This document shows, piece after piece, positions 9,534 through 17,109 of a DNA stretch of 64,000 nucleotides. The notes beneath the pieces were generated by a model, which saw nothing but the letters and a program-made list of their open reading frames with translations, ran no database searches and was not told the DNA's origin. Source of the stretch: Verrucomicrobiota bacterium (GTDB taxonomy: Bacteria; Verrucomicrobiota; Verrucomicrobiia; Opitutales; Opitutaceae); contig JADKHC010000007.1 in NCBI GenBank assembly GCA_016721945.1, forward strand, positions 1-64,000, given 5' to 3'. The first letter of the stretch is position 1, and every line of letters begins with the position of its first letter. The translations under genes and the position numbers were made by a program.

Positions 9534-9836
9534 ATGCAATCACTCTATAGCCCTGCAGAACTGACCCAACGCCTCGTCGATCGAGTGAAGGCGTTGCGGC
9601 TTGTCCGTGCCTGGAGTCAGAAGGAAGTGGCCTCGCGCTCAGGCATTCCGCTCGCGACATACCGGTACTTTGAGCGAACCGGCCAAATTTCACTCCTGCG
9701 TTTTGTGCGGCTACTGGAGGTTCTGGGTGTGGCCGGAGAGTTGGAGTCTTTTGGCGGAAGCGGTCTGCGTCCCGCGACCAATATTGATGAACTGATGAAA
9801 CCAGCCCGCAAGCGCGGCAGGACGTCACGAAAATGA
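9534..9836 (+). CDS. HipB-like XRE-family antitoxin/repressor
   Basis: A 100-residue DNA-binding protein. The helix-turn-helix is visible at about residues 20-60 (WSQKEVASRSGIPLATYRYFE). The ATG at 9534 is chosen over an upstream TTG because it begins just ahead of the conserved LTQRLVDRVKALR helix and follows the AT-rich region. The stop overlaps the next start as ATGA, so it is translationally coupled to the HipA-like gene. In such pairs the small protein binds the kinase and represses the operon. The basic tail KPARKRGRTSRK may contact DNA or the partner. Confidence 0.8.
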   Translation: MQSLYSPAELTQRLVDRVKALRLVRAWSQKEVASRSGIPLATYRYFERTGQISLLRFVRLLEVLGVAGELESFGGSGLRPATNIDELMKPARKRGRTSRK

Positions 9837-11029
9837 ACCGGCTCGACGTCTTTCTTGAAAGCACGCGGGTGGGGGAACTAGCGCTTCCCTCCAATAATGG
9901 TATTTTTTTCGAATATTCGCCGGAGTTCCTTGCGACTGGTATGGAGCTGTCGCCGTTGCGACTTCCACTTGCACCGGGGGCGCATTCGCGGCATCATCCC
10001 GCCTCGGTGACGCTGCACGGGCTGTTCGAAGATTCGCTCCCTGACAGCTGGGGCACGCGCATCATGAACGATTGGTTCAGGGCCAAAGGTTTGGGGGAAC
10101 CAGCGATTACGCCCCTTATGCGGCTCGCGTACATTGGTGAGCGTGGCTTTGGTGCCCTGACCTATGCACCTGCTGAAACCGTGGAGTCCTCCGAAGGTGG
10201 TTTGGGCGAGCTTTACACGGCAGCCTCCGCCCTGGATGCGGGCGGGCCGGTGGATCTCGGCCAACTGGCGGCGGTGGGATCATCGGCGGGCGGCGCCCGA
10301 CCCAAGGTGGCCGTCTGGATTTCCGGTGGTACCGGGTTGATGACCGCACGGGCCGCTTCGCCCGATGCGCAGGCCTGGTTGGTGAAATTCGATACAACCT
10401 CTGGGCGTTGGTTCGGCCCGATGGAGTACGCCTACGCGCTCATGGGCCGTGCAGCGGGTTGCGACGTCCCTGAGGTGAAACTCTTGACGACGGAGCATGC
10501 GGAAGGCCTGCGCCGGCATTTTGCGGTGCGCCGTTTCGACCGGGTTGGCACCCGCCGGTTGCATTATCACAGCCTGGCTGGGATGTATCAGTCCACGGCG
10601 GGCGACCTCGACTACCAGACTTTCCTGCGTGTGACCCGACGGATCACCGCTGACTATCGCGAGACGCTGAAGGCCTTCCGCCGGGCGGTGTTCAACGTGC
10701 TTGCCTCCAACCGTGATGACCACGGCAAGAATCAGGGCTTTCTCTACGAGAAACGCCAGTGGCGTCTGAGTCCGGCCTTTGATGTGACGTTTGCCAGCGC
10801 CGAACGGATGCCCGAACGCGGCATGGCAGTACTGGGTGAAAGACGAACCGCTGGTTTGAGACAATTACAGGCTCTCGCCCAGGCGGAGAGTCTGGAGAAA
10901 AAGGACGTGCAGGCTGTCATCGATGAAGTCAGGGCGGCCGTCGTGGAGTGGCCCCGCTTTGCGGCGGAGGCCGGGCTCCCCGATGACATTGCCGCGTCGA
11001 TCCAGAAGAGCCTGCGTTCGGTTACGTGA
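9833..11029 (+). CDS. HipA-like serine/threonine kinase toxin
   Basis: A 398-residue HipA-family kinase. It has the N-terminal subdomain with HGLFEDSLPDSWG, the Gly-rich loop SSAGGARPK (including a Ser at the regulatory phosphorylation position), WLVKFD with the ATP-binding Lys, the catalytic segment SNRDDHGKN and the metal-binding LSPAFDV. All kinase residues appear intact, so it should be active. Known HipA proteins phosphorylate aminoacyl-tRNA synthetases and induce dormancy; the target here is unknown. It overlaps hipB by 4 nt and ends before a strong bidirectional terminator. Confidence 0.85.
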   Translation: MNRLDVFLESTRVGELALPSNNGIFFEYSPEFLATGMELSPLRLPLAPGAHSRHHPASVTLHGLFEDSLPDSWGTRIMNDWFRAKGLGEPAITPLMRLAYIGERGFGALTYAPAETVESSEGGLGELYTAASALDAGGPVDLGQLAAVGSSAGGARPKVAVWISGGTGLMTARAASPDAQAWLVKFDTTSGRWFGPMEYAYALMGRAAGCDVPEVKLLTTEHAEGLRRHFAVRRFDRVGTRRLHYHSLAGMYQSTAGDLDYQTFLRVTRRITADYRETLKAFRRAVFNVLASNRDDHGKNQGFLYEKRQWRLSPAFDVTFASAERMPERGMAVLGERRTAGLRQLQALAQAESLEKKDVQAVIDEVRAAVVEWPRFAAEAGLPDDIAASIQKSLRSVT

Positions 11030-11177
11030 GCGGCGGTCAGTAACTCGTAAGCGGCTGGCCGTGTGCCACGAGACGGATGCATGAAGGGGCCGATGAGATT
11101 TCGTGATGGGGCCATGCGAGATGTTGCAAGCGTGCCCATTTGGATTCGCCGCTTTGTCCTACACCGCTGGCCGAAAC

Positions 11178-11208
11178 AAATACGGCCGTGCAGAGCACGG
11201 CCGTATTT
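11178..11208. terminator. Bidirectional intrinsic terminator
   Basis: Perfect 14-bp stem AAATACGGCCGTGC / GCACGGCCGTATTT around an AGA loop. It gives a T run on the + side and, by symmetry, on the - side. It ends the hipBA operon on + and tmRNA on -. Confidence 0.85.
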
Positions 11209-11226
11209 TCCGACGAATCTTCGAAA

Positions 11227-11579
11227 TGGTGGAGGTGGTGGGAGTTGAACCCACGTGCCCCTGGGCTTTGCACACCGCATCTTCCGTTATAGTGAAGTAT
11301 TAATCTCGCTGGTGATACGCGGCTTCACGCGCTTAAGCACCAACCAACCCCCGGGCGAAGTACAGCGCGCAAACCGCGGGTCGCTCCGCGCGCTATTCCT
11401 GCTGTCGACGTTTGTTTCAGCTAGCAGGTGTCACTGGACAAACGAGGCCGCACTTAGGCGGCCAATGGCATTTCTTCGTATGTGCCTATTATTTTTTTGA
11501 AGGACGATTTACGAGGCCAACCTTCATCCTCGAACGGCAGCGGCGCGCTCCAACCAAGGGTCGAATCCAGAACACCCCC
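11227..11579 (-). ncRNA. ssrA: Transfer-messenger RNA
   Basis: The 5' end reads GGGGGTGTTCTGGATTCGAC, the conserved tmRNA start. The 3' end reads CACCTCC followed by ACCA and pairs with GGGGGTG to form the acceptor stem; just before it the T arm shows GGTTCAACTCC. The tag frame ends in TYEEMPLAA, probably GTYEEMPLAA from a GGC resume codon, followed by TAA. With SmpB it rescues stalled ribosomes and marks the products for proteolysis. About 353 nt. CCA is genome-encoded. The bidirectional terminator lies 18 bp past its 3' end. Confidence 0.93.
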
Positions 11580-11589
11580 AAAATGAAAA

Positions 11590-11620
11590 CCAGTGACCAG
11601 AAGCCAGAGGCCAGATGGCC
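11590..11620. repeat. CCAGAAG-type dispersed repeat
   Basis: Pattern CCAGTGACCAGAAGCCAGAG followed by GCCAGATGGCC. Related purine-rich and complementary pieces occur at 33403-33519. It lies just upstream of the tmRNA 5' end, so it may carry part of that promoter. Confidence 0.45.
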
Positions 11621-11777
11621 GGAGGCGAAATTCTGAGGACTGGCGGGTATTGGTGCGCGTACCAATCAAAGAACGTGAGGGAGCAACATGCATCATTGCG
11701 CGGGGAATACAAGGGCGGCGATTACGCCTTTGTTTAGGCTTTCCACGCAACGAGTTCGCCGCCATCGGTGAAGGCCC

Positions 11778-12485
11778 ATGGCGAAGCGTGCCCAAGATCA
11801 ATCTGCGTTTGTGCAACACGTGCGCTTTGTCGGGCGCGCGGGCGGCCTGGTGAAGACGCTCGGTGGTTTCAAGAAGAGCCATCACACGGTGCCCGACGCA
11901 GTCAATGCCGCGACTTCGGCTTTTCTGGCCAAGCTTTGCGCGGACGAACTTGCTGCCGATGCGGAGAAGTTCTTTCAACTGGCTCGCTCGACCTTCGGCT
12001 ACAAGCGCAAGGATGTATCGCTCGAGGTCGCCAGCCCCAACGCCGTGCTATCGGCAAAAGATTTTACTTTTGAGCTAACCTACGCGCTCGATGAATCGGA
12101 TCCGGCTAGCTACACGGTGGTGCGGTCGTTGTATGGCTTGCGCAGCACGGATTTCGCGGCGACGGACGAATGCGATACAGTTTTCGCGCAGCAGTTTTCG
12201 GAGCTCGTGTTTGTGCTGACGAAAGGCGCGCCGGTCGAGGCGGTGATCGACGCGGTCGAAGGCTTGGATGGCGACGACGCGTTGAAGGTCGAGTATCCGT
12301 CGGATTGCCACGACTGCACTTTGGCGGTGGCGGATGTTTCGGCTACGGTGCGTTTCGACGGCTCGGAGTTGGCGATGGTGTTTCCGTGTAGCGGTTCGCC
12401 GCGCGAATTGCTGGAGGCTTTTGTCGCAGTGCGCGACGCGTTCGCGCTCTCGAAGAAGCCTGTGCTGGCGGCGTTGTTGAAATAA
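11778..12485 (+). CDS. Hypothetical protein
   Basis: 235 residues, no signal peptide or membrane segment, acidic in the second half. The composition and even codon use look like a genuine protein. The N-terminal section is Lys/Arg-rich (GGLVKTLGGFKKSHH), then an alpha/beta-like section with VVRSLYGLRSTDFAATDECD and a pair of Cys in SDCHDCTLAV. I do not recognise the family. It stands alone: tmRNA diverges upstream (-) and the malate dehydrogenase gene converges downstream. No operon partner suggests a function. Confidence 0.6.
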   Translation: MAKRAQDQSAFVQHVRFVGRAGGLVKTLGGFKKSHHTVPDAVNAATSAFLAKLCADELAADAEKFFQLARSTFGYKRKDVSLEVASPNAVLSAKDFTFELTYALDESDPASYTVVRSLYGLRSTDFAATDECDTVFAQQFSELVFVLTKGAPVEAVIDAVEGLDGDDALKVEYPSDCHDCTLAVADVSATVRFDGSELAMVFPCSGSPRELLEAFVAVRDAFALSKKPVLAALLK

Positions 12486-12500
12486 TCCTGAAAACCGTGA

Positions 12501-12640
12501 TTTAACCGCAGAGGTCGCAAAGTACGCAGAGGAAAAAATGAGAGTGTTTAGTTTAGATTCGGTTCACCTCGCGGGTGCTCTCGTTATTAGCCGATTTATA
12601 TCTCGTTTACTCTGCGCACTCGGCGTTCTCTGCGGTTAAA
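12501..12640. repeat. AACCGCAGAG inverted-repeat element, copy 1
   Basis: Two 31-nt arms (12501-12531 and 12610-12640) start with TTTAACCGCAGAG and match as an inverted repeat at about 26 of 31 positions. They enclose about 78 nt. A second element with the same arms is at 31864-32138. Both lie between convergent genes. No transposase is inside. Confidence 0.75.
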
Positions 12641-12662
12641 TTTTTCCTGTGCAATTTAGAAT

Positions 12663-12694
12663 AAAAAAAAGCGGCGCCGTTTCGGGCGCCGCTT
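12663..12694 (-). terminator. Intrinsic terminator of malate dehydrogenase gene
   Basis: 8-bp G/C stem GCGGCGCC (12671-12678) / GGCGCCGC (12685-12692), followed on the - strand by eight T residues. Classic Rho-independent form about 25 bp after the mdh stop. Confidence 0.88.
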
Positions 12695-12718
12695 GAGAGT
12701 GAAAACCTAAGGCTTGGT

Positions 12719-13705
12719 TTAGCTTGTCAGCATGCTGGCGACGAACGAGCGCTCTTCGACGAGCTCCTTGTTCGTGGCGGCGATCTTCGACTTGGCGAAG
12801 TCGTCCATGGCGTAACCTTGGATGATTTCGTACGAGCCAGGAGTCGTCGTGCGGACGGGCATACCGGCCCAGACGTCGGCATCGAAGCCGTAGGCACCGT
12901 TGGACTTGACGGCGATCGAGTGGATCGCGCCAGGAGTCACGAGGCTGCGCACGTGGTCGGTGAGGGCGTTGGCGGCCGAAGCAGCCGAGGAAGCGCCACG
13001 AGCGGCGATGATGGCGGCGCCACGTTTACCCACGGTCTCGCAGAAGGTGGTCTGCAGCCAGGCGGTATCGGTAATGACCGAGGTCGCGGGCTTGCCGTCG
13101 ATCTTCGCGTGCGCGAAGGCCGGGAACATGCTCGGGCTGTGGTTACCGTAGATGAAGATGTCGGAAACCTTGGTCAGATCCACGCCGGCCTTGATGGCGA
13201 GCTGGCTCTGGGCGCGGTTTTGGTCGAGACGGACCATCGCGGTGAAGCGATCGGCGGGCAGGCGCTTGGCCTGGCTGGCGGCGATCATGCAGTTCGTGTT
13301 GGCAGGATTGCCGACCACGGCGATGCGGGCGTCAGCAGCGGCGACGGCGTCGATGATCTGGCCCTGACCGATGAAGATCTTGCCGTTGTCCTTGAGGAGG
13401 TCGGCACGTTCCATGCCGGGACCGCGTGGTTTGGCACCGACGAGCAGACACCAGTTGGCGTCTTTGAAGCCGACGGCTGGGTCGGAAGTTTGGACGATGC
13501 CCTTGAGGAGAGGGAAGGCGCAATCATCGAGTTCCATCGCAACGCCTTCGAGGGCCTTGAGGGCTTTCTCGACCGGAGCTTCGATGAGCTGAAGGATCAC
13601 GGGCTGGTCTGGGCCGAACATCGCTCCTGAAGCGATACGGAAGAGGAGGGCGTAACCGATCTGACCGGCGGCACCGGTCACTGCGACACGAATAGGTGAT
13701 TTCAT
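12719..13705 (-). CDS. mdh: Malate dehydrogenase
   Basis: Interconverts malate and oxaloacetate with NAD(H) in the TCA cycle. 328 residues, the normal size of the cytosolic-type group. Nucleotide-binding motif VAVTGAAGQIGYALLFRIA at the N-terminus, substrate Arg in GAKPRGPGMERADLL, the NPANTNC segment, a second Arg in TAMVRLDQNRA, and the catalytic His in FIYGNHSPSMFP. ATG start at 13705 immediately before MKSPIRVAVTG. Single-gene unit with its own terminator. Confidence 0.95.
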   Translation of the reverse strand: MKSPIRVAVTGAAGQIGYALLFRIASGAMFGPDQPVILQLIEAPVEKALKALEGVAMELDDCAFPLLKGIVQTSDPAVGFKDANWCLLVGAKPRGPGMERADLLKDNGKIFIGQGQIIDAVAAADARIAVVGNPANTNCMIAASQAKRLPADRFTAMVRLDQNRAQSQLAIKAGVDLTKVSDIFIYGNHSPSMFPAFAHAKIDGKPATSVITDTAWLQTTFCETVGKRGAAIIAARGASSAASAANALTDHVRSLVTPGAIHSIAVKSNGAYGFDADVWAGMPVRTTTPGSYEIIQGYAMDDFAKSKIAATNKELVEERSFVASMLTS

Positions 13706-13921
13706 AGATGTGAGGAGCTAGTATTTAACCATGAAAACGAGCGCGATGACACGCACGAAATGCTTTTCTCAACGCAGATTTTTCCGGAACTGGCCGCAGT
13801 AGAAACCCGGAGGTTTTGGACTGTTGGCAAAGCGAGAGCAGGTTTGCGGTCGGTTGAAAATAGTTGCACAGACCGTCGGGATTGCGGAGTCCTGAACGCA
13901 GTAACTGCTAGCTGCTCACCG

Positions 13922-14599
13922 ATGACTAAATCGAAGATTATTAGCCGCACCCGTACGCGTGCCCGCCGCGAGGAGGACAAGGGGAAGCGTCGTGAACTGA
14001 TCCTAAATGCGGCCGAAAAGGTGTTCGCCAAGCTGGGGTTGAAGGGCGCGAACTTCGGTGCCGTGGCCAAGCAGTCGCGACTGAGTCGCTCGCTGATCTA
14101 CGTATATTTTCCGAAGCGCTCGGATTTGATTCATGCGGTCTGTGAGCGCGGTCTTTTGGCGCTGCAAACGCGGTTAGCGAGCGTTGCCGTGGGTTCCGCG
14201 AAAGGGATTGATCAGGTGATCGCGATGGCAAGAGCCTATCATGTGTTTTCCAAGGAGGAGCCGCTTTATTTTTCTGTGATCGCGGAGCTTGAGACCTACC
14301 CGATTCCACTTCCCGATCAAAACGAGATCGAGCGCGAACTTACCGATTGCGGCAAACAGGTTCTCGGCTTAGTCGCACTCGCAGTTGGAAAAGGTCTGGA
14401 GGATGGTTCGGTTTGCCCCGATTGCGGCGATCCGATGCTCTCGGCGGTGTCCATCTGGGCCTTCACCCACGGAATCATCCAGGTTTCTACGTCGAAAGCG
14501 TGCATGCTGGAAGACGACCTCGGCGTTACGGCGAATGATGCGATGGAGCATGGGTTTCGCATGCTTCGCCATTCGTTAACTTGTGGGAAGCGGGCGTAA
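13922..14599 (+). CDS. TetR-family transcriptional repressor
   Basis: 225 residues starting at the ATG at 13922; the open frame extends further upstream but that part is not protein-like. HTH at about residues 25-65: ILNAAEKVFAKLGLKGANFG, then LSRSLIYVYFPKRSDLI. The C-terminal ligand-binding domain carries a CPDCGD pair of cysteines. It sits directly before a tolC-hlyD-RND efflux operon with a perfect palindrome in between, so it most likely represses that operon and responds to a pump substrate. The ligand is unknown. Confidence 0.88.
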   Translation: MTKSKIISRTRTRARREEDKGKRRELILNAAEKVFAKLGLKGANFGAVAKQSRLSRSLIYVYFPKRSDLIHAVCERGLLALQTRLASVAVGSAKGIDQVIAMARAYHVFSKEEPLYFSVIAELETYPIPLPDQNEIERELTDCGKQVLGLVALAVGKGLEDGSVCPDCGDPMLSAVSIWAFTHGIIQVSTSKACMLEDDLGVTANDAMEHGFRMLRHSLTCGKRA

Positions 14600-14601
14600 T
14601 T

Positions 14602-14624
14602 TTAATTGACATAGTGTCAATTAA
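14602..14624. promoter_or_regulatory. TetR operator before the efflux operon
   Basis: Perfect inverted repeat with 10-bp arms TTAATTGACA / TGTCAATTAA around TAG, starting 2 bp after the tetR stop and ending 11 bp before the tolC-like start. The TTGACA inside could double as a -35 box. Size and symmetry match TetR-family operators. Confidence 0.75.
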
Positions 14625-14635
14625 TCAGGAATTCC

Positions 14636-16033
14636 ATGCGTATGAAGGTGGCGTTGTTCATGTTGTTTGCGGTACTTGCGGTCGGACCTGGTTTTGCGGC
14701 GGATTGGCCGCGACGCCCGGCGGTCGTAGAGGCGTTGATTGGCCAAGCGATGGCGGGCAATCTCGCGCTTCGGTCGCAGGGTGTGGATGTGGAAATCGCG
14801 CTGGTTCGTCTGCGTGAAGCCCGGAGTAACTTTCAGCCGAAGATCGATTTTGCTGCGCGCTACACGAGGGCGGATGGCGGGAGAACGATTGATCTGCCGA
14901 TCGGCGATCTAATGAATCCGGCCTATGACGCGCTCAACCAATTGCTAGCGGCTAACGGTTCGGCAGGTAATTTCCCGCATGTGTCGAACCAGTCGATAGC
15001 GCTTTTGCGCGAGCGCGAACAGGAGACGAAGTTGACTTTGGTGCAGCCGTTGTATCGACCCGAGATCACACGCGGAGTTAAAGCACGGCGGGCCGATTGG
15101 GAAAGTCGTGAAGCGCAGCTTACGGCCTATCGGCGAGAGCTGAGGTTTCAAGTGGAGGCGTCGTACTATCGCTGGGTTCAAGCCGAGACAGTTGCGCGAA
15201 TTCTTGAATCTGCCGCAGCGGTCACGGCGGAAGCGTTGCGCACGAATCGCAGTCTTTTCTCGGTGGATAAAATCACGGAAGACCGCGTCCTGCGGTCGGA
15301 GGCGGATGACCTCGAAATCCAGCAGCAACGTCTCGAAGCCGAGCGCGACCGGAAGTTGGCACTGGCTTATCTCAACTTTCTGCTCAACCGGCCGCTTGGT
15401 ACACAAATCGCAACGCCTGCGACCGATGAACTTGCCGGTTATGTTCAGGCTGTCACCGAAATCTCGATACAGAATTCGCCGCAGATCGAACGTCGCGAGG
15501 AACTGGTCGCGTTGAGTAAGGCCATCGAAGCCGCGACTGCGGCTGAAGGTGTGGAGCGCGCGCGGCGGTACCCGACGTTGGCGCTTGCCGCTGAAGGCGG
15601 CATTCAAGGGGAAGACTATCGGACGGGCCACGGCTATAATTACGGGATGGCCTCGCTTGTTGCCCAAATGAATATTTGGGACGGCAAGGCGTTGTCGTTG
15701 CGTGAGCGACAGGTACGACTGGAACGCACGAAACTCGAACTTCAGCGAGATCAGACGCGTCAACAACTGGCGCTCGAGGCGGAGCGTGCAGCCGACGATC
15801 TACGCGCTGCGATCGGCGCGTGTCAGACAGCGGAGCGGCGCCGCGAAGCGTCAGCGCGGGCTTTTGAAATTGTCAGCCGACGTGAGCGCGAGGGGCTGGC
15901 GAGCCAGTTGTCTTTTCTCGATGCGCGTAGTGAATTCACGCGGGCGGAACTCAATCTTGAGATCGTCCGCCAGCGGCTCCTTATTGCGGCTGCCGCGCTG
16001 GATCGCGCGACGGCGGCAACACCACTGCTTTGA
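14636..16033 (+). CDS. TolC-like outer membrane efflux protein
   Basis: 465 residues with a signal peptide cleaved near GFAADWP. Two OEP repeats with long Ala/Arg/Glu/Gln-rich coiled-coil helices are evident (about residues 140-240 and 340-440), as in TolC/OprM trimeric channels. There is no lipobox Cys, so it is TolC-like rather than OprM-like in anchoring. First gene of the efflux operon, 11 nt before the membrane fusion gene, supplying the outer-membrane duct. Confidence 0.88.
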   Translation: MRMKVALFMLFAVLAVGPGFAADWPRRPAVVEALIGQAMAGNLALRSQGVDVEIALVRLREARSNFQPKIDFAARYTRADGGRTIDLPIGDLMNPAYDALNQLLAANGSAGNFPHVSNQSIALLREREQETKLTLVQPLYRPEITRGVKARRADWESREAQLTAYRRELRFQVEASYYRWVQAETVARILESAAAVTAEALRTNRSLFSVDKITEDRVLRSEADDLEIQQQRLEAERDRKLALAYLNFLLNRPLGTQIATPATDELAGYVQAVTEISIQNSPQIERREELVALSKAIEAATAAEGVERARRYPTLALAAEGGIQGEDYRTGHGYNYGMASLVAQMNIWDGKALSLRERQVRLERTKLELQRDQTRQQLALEAERAADDLRAAIGACQTAERRREASARAFEIVSRREREGLASQLSFLDARSEFTRAELNLEIVRQRLLIAAAALDRATAATPLL

Positions 16034-16044
16034 GGTAATATTTT

Positions 16045-17094
16045 ATGAAGAACTTTCGAATGAATGTTTTGGCGGTTGTGAGTGTACTGGGCTTTCTGTC
16101 GGCTTGTTCAAAGCAGGAAGTGCCTGCGTTGTCTGTGGCTCGTCCGGTAGTCGTGCGTGCCGAAAAGGTTGTTTATTCCACGGAGGCAATTCCCGTTTAT
16201 GCGACCGGTGTGCTGAGTCGAAAGACGGAGGCGAATCTGTCGTTTAAAGTGGGCGGAATCGTTGACGAAATTCCCGTGCGCGTGGGTGACCGGGTGAAGC
16301 AGGGCGAAGTTTTGGCGCGACTCCGATTGACTGAAATCGATGCACGCGTTTCTCAGGCGCGGAGTGGCTTGGAAAAAGCACAGCGTGATCTAGCCCGGGT
16401 GGAAAAGCTGCGCGCCGACAGCGTAGCAACTTTGGAAAATCTACAGGATGCAAAAACGGCAGCTGACGAAGCCGCCGCCAACGTGCAGATCGCAGAGTTT
16501 AACCGAAATCATGCGGTGATCGTGGCGCCGGCCGATGGCCGGATTTTACGTCGTCTCGCGGAGCCTGATGAAATGGCCGAGGCGGGCCATCCTGTGCTTG
16601 CTTTCGCCTCCGATGGAGATGGCTGGATCGTGCGGGTCGGTGTCGCGGAGCGTGATGTGGTTCGGCTGCATTCGGGTGACACGGCCGAAGTAAAACCAGA
16701 TGGCGTTGAGGCGGCTTCGCTGCGGGCACGCGTGGCACAGATTTCTGAAGCGACCGAGCCGGCTACTAGAACTACTGAGTTGGAGTTGGCGCTAGAAACA
16801 GCCCCTGAAGGCGGACGTTCCGGCTTCGTTGTGCGAGCGGTGATCACACCTCAGCCCGTGGAAGAACGGCCGGTTGTCGCGGCTTCAGCTTTGATCGAAG
16901 GTGTGGGCAGTAAAGCGTATCTATTTCTTGTTGGCCCGAATTCCTCCACGGCGAAACGTGTTCAAGTGGAGATGGCTGGCATCGACGGAGATCGTGTCTT
17001 CCTGAAGACGTCGCTGCCTCGCGAGTCGCGAGTCGTTATGAGCGGGGCGGAGTATCTGCAAGATGGCGCGGCGGTGGAAGTGGCCAAAAACTAA
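16045..17094 (+). CDS. RND efflux periplasmic adaptor (membrane fusion) lipoprotein
   Basis: 349 residues. The N-terminal lipobox LSAC predicts lipidation at Cys21. The biotinyl-lipoyl half-motifs (LSFKVGGIVDEIPVRVGDRV and VIVAPADGRILRRLAEPDE) flank an alpha-hairpin of about 60 residues, then come beta-barrel and membrane-proximal domains. It links the RND pump to the TolC-like channel. Position between the two partner genes, with 11- and 15-nt gaps, fixes its role. Confidence 0.9.
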   Translation: MKNFRMNVLAVVSVLGFLSACSKQEVPALSVARPVVVRAEKVVYSTEAIPVYATGVLSRKTEANLSFKVGGIVDEIPVRVGDRVKQGEVLARLRLTEIDARVSQARSGLEKAQRDLARVEKLRADSVATLENLQDAKTAADEAAANVQIAEFNRNHAVIVAPADGRILRRLAEPDEMAEAGHPVLAFASDGDGWIVRVGVAERDVVRLHSGDTAEVKPDGVEAASLRARVAQISEATEPATRTTELELALETAPEGGRSGFVVRAVITPQPVEERPVVAASALIEGVGSKAYLFLVGPNSSTAKRVQVEMAGIDGDRVFLKTSLPRESRVVMSGAEYLQDGAAVEVAKN

Positions 17095-17109
17095 CCGGGA
17101 GCTGTTGCG

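Noticed and set aside
12818..13630. 270-residue antisense frame opposite malate dehydrogenase
   Set aside because: High GC makes long antisense frames common; it mirrors the mdh codons and has no motif.
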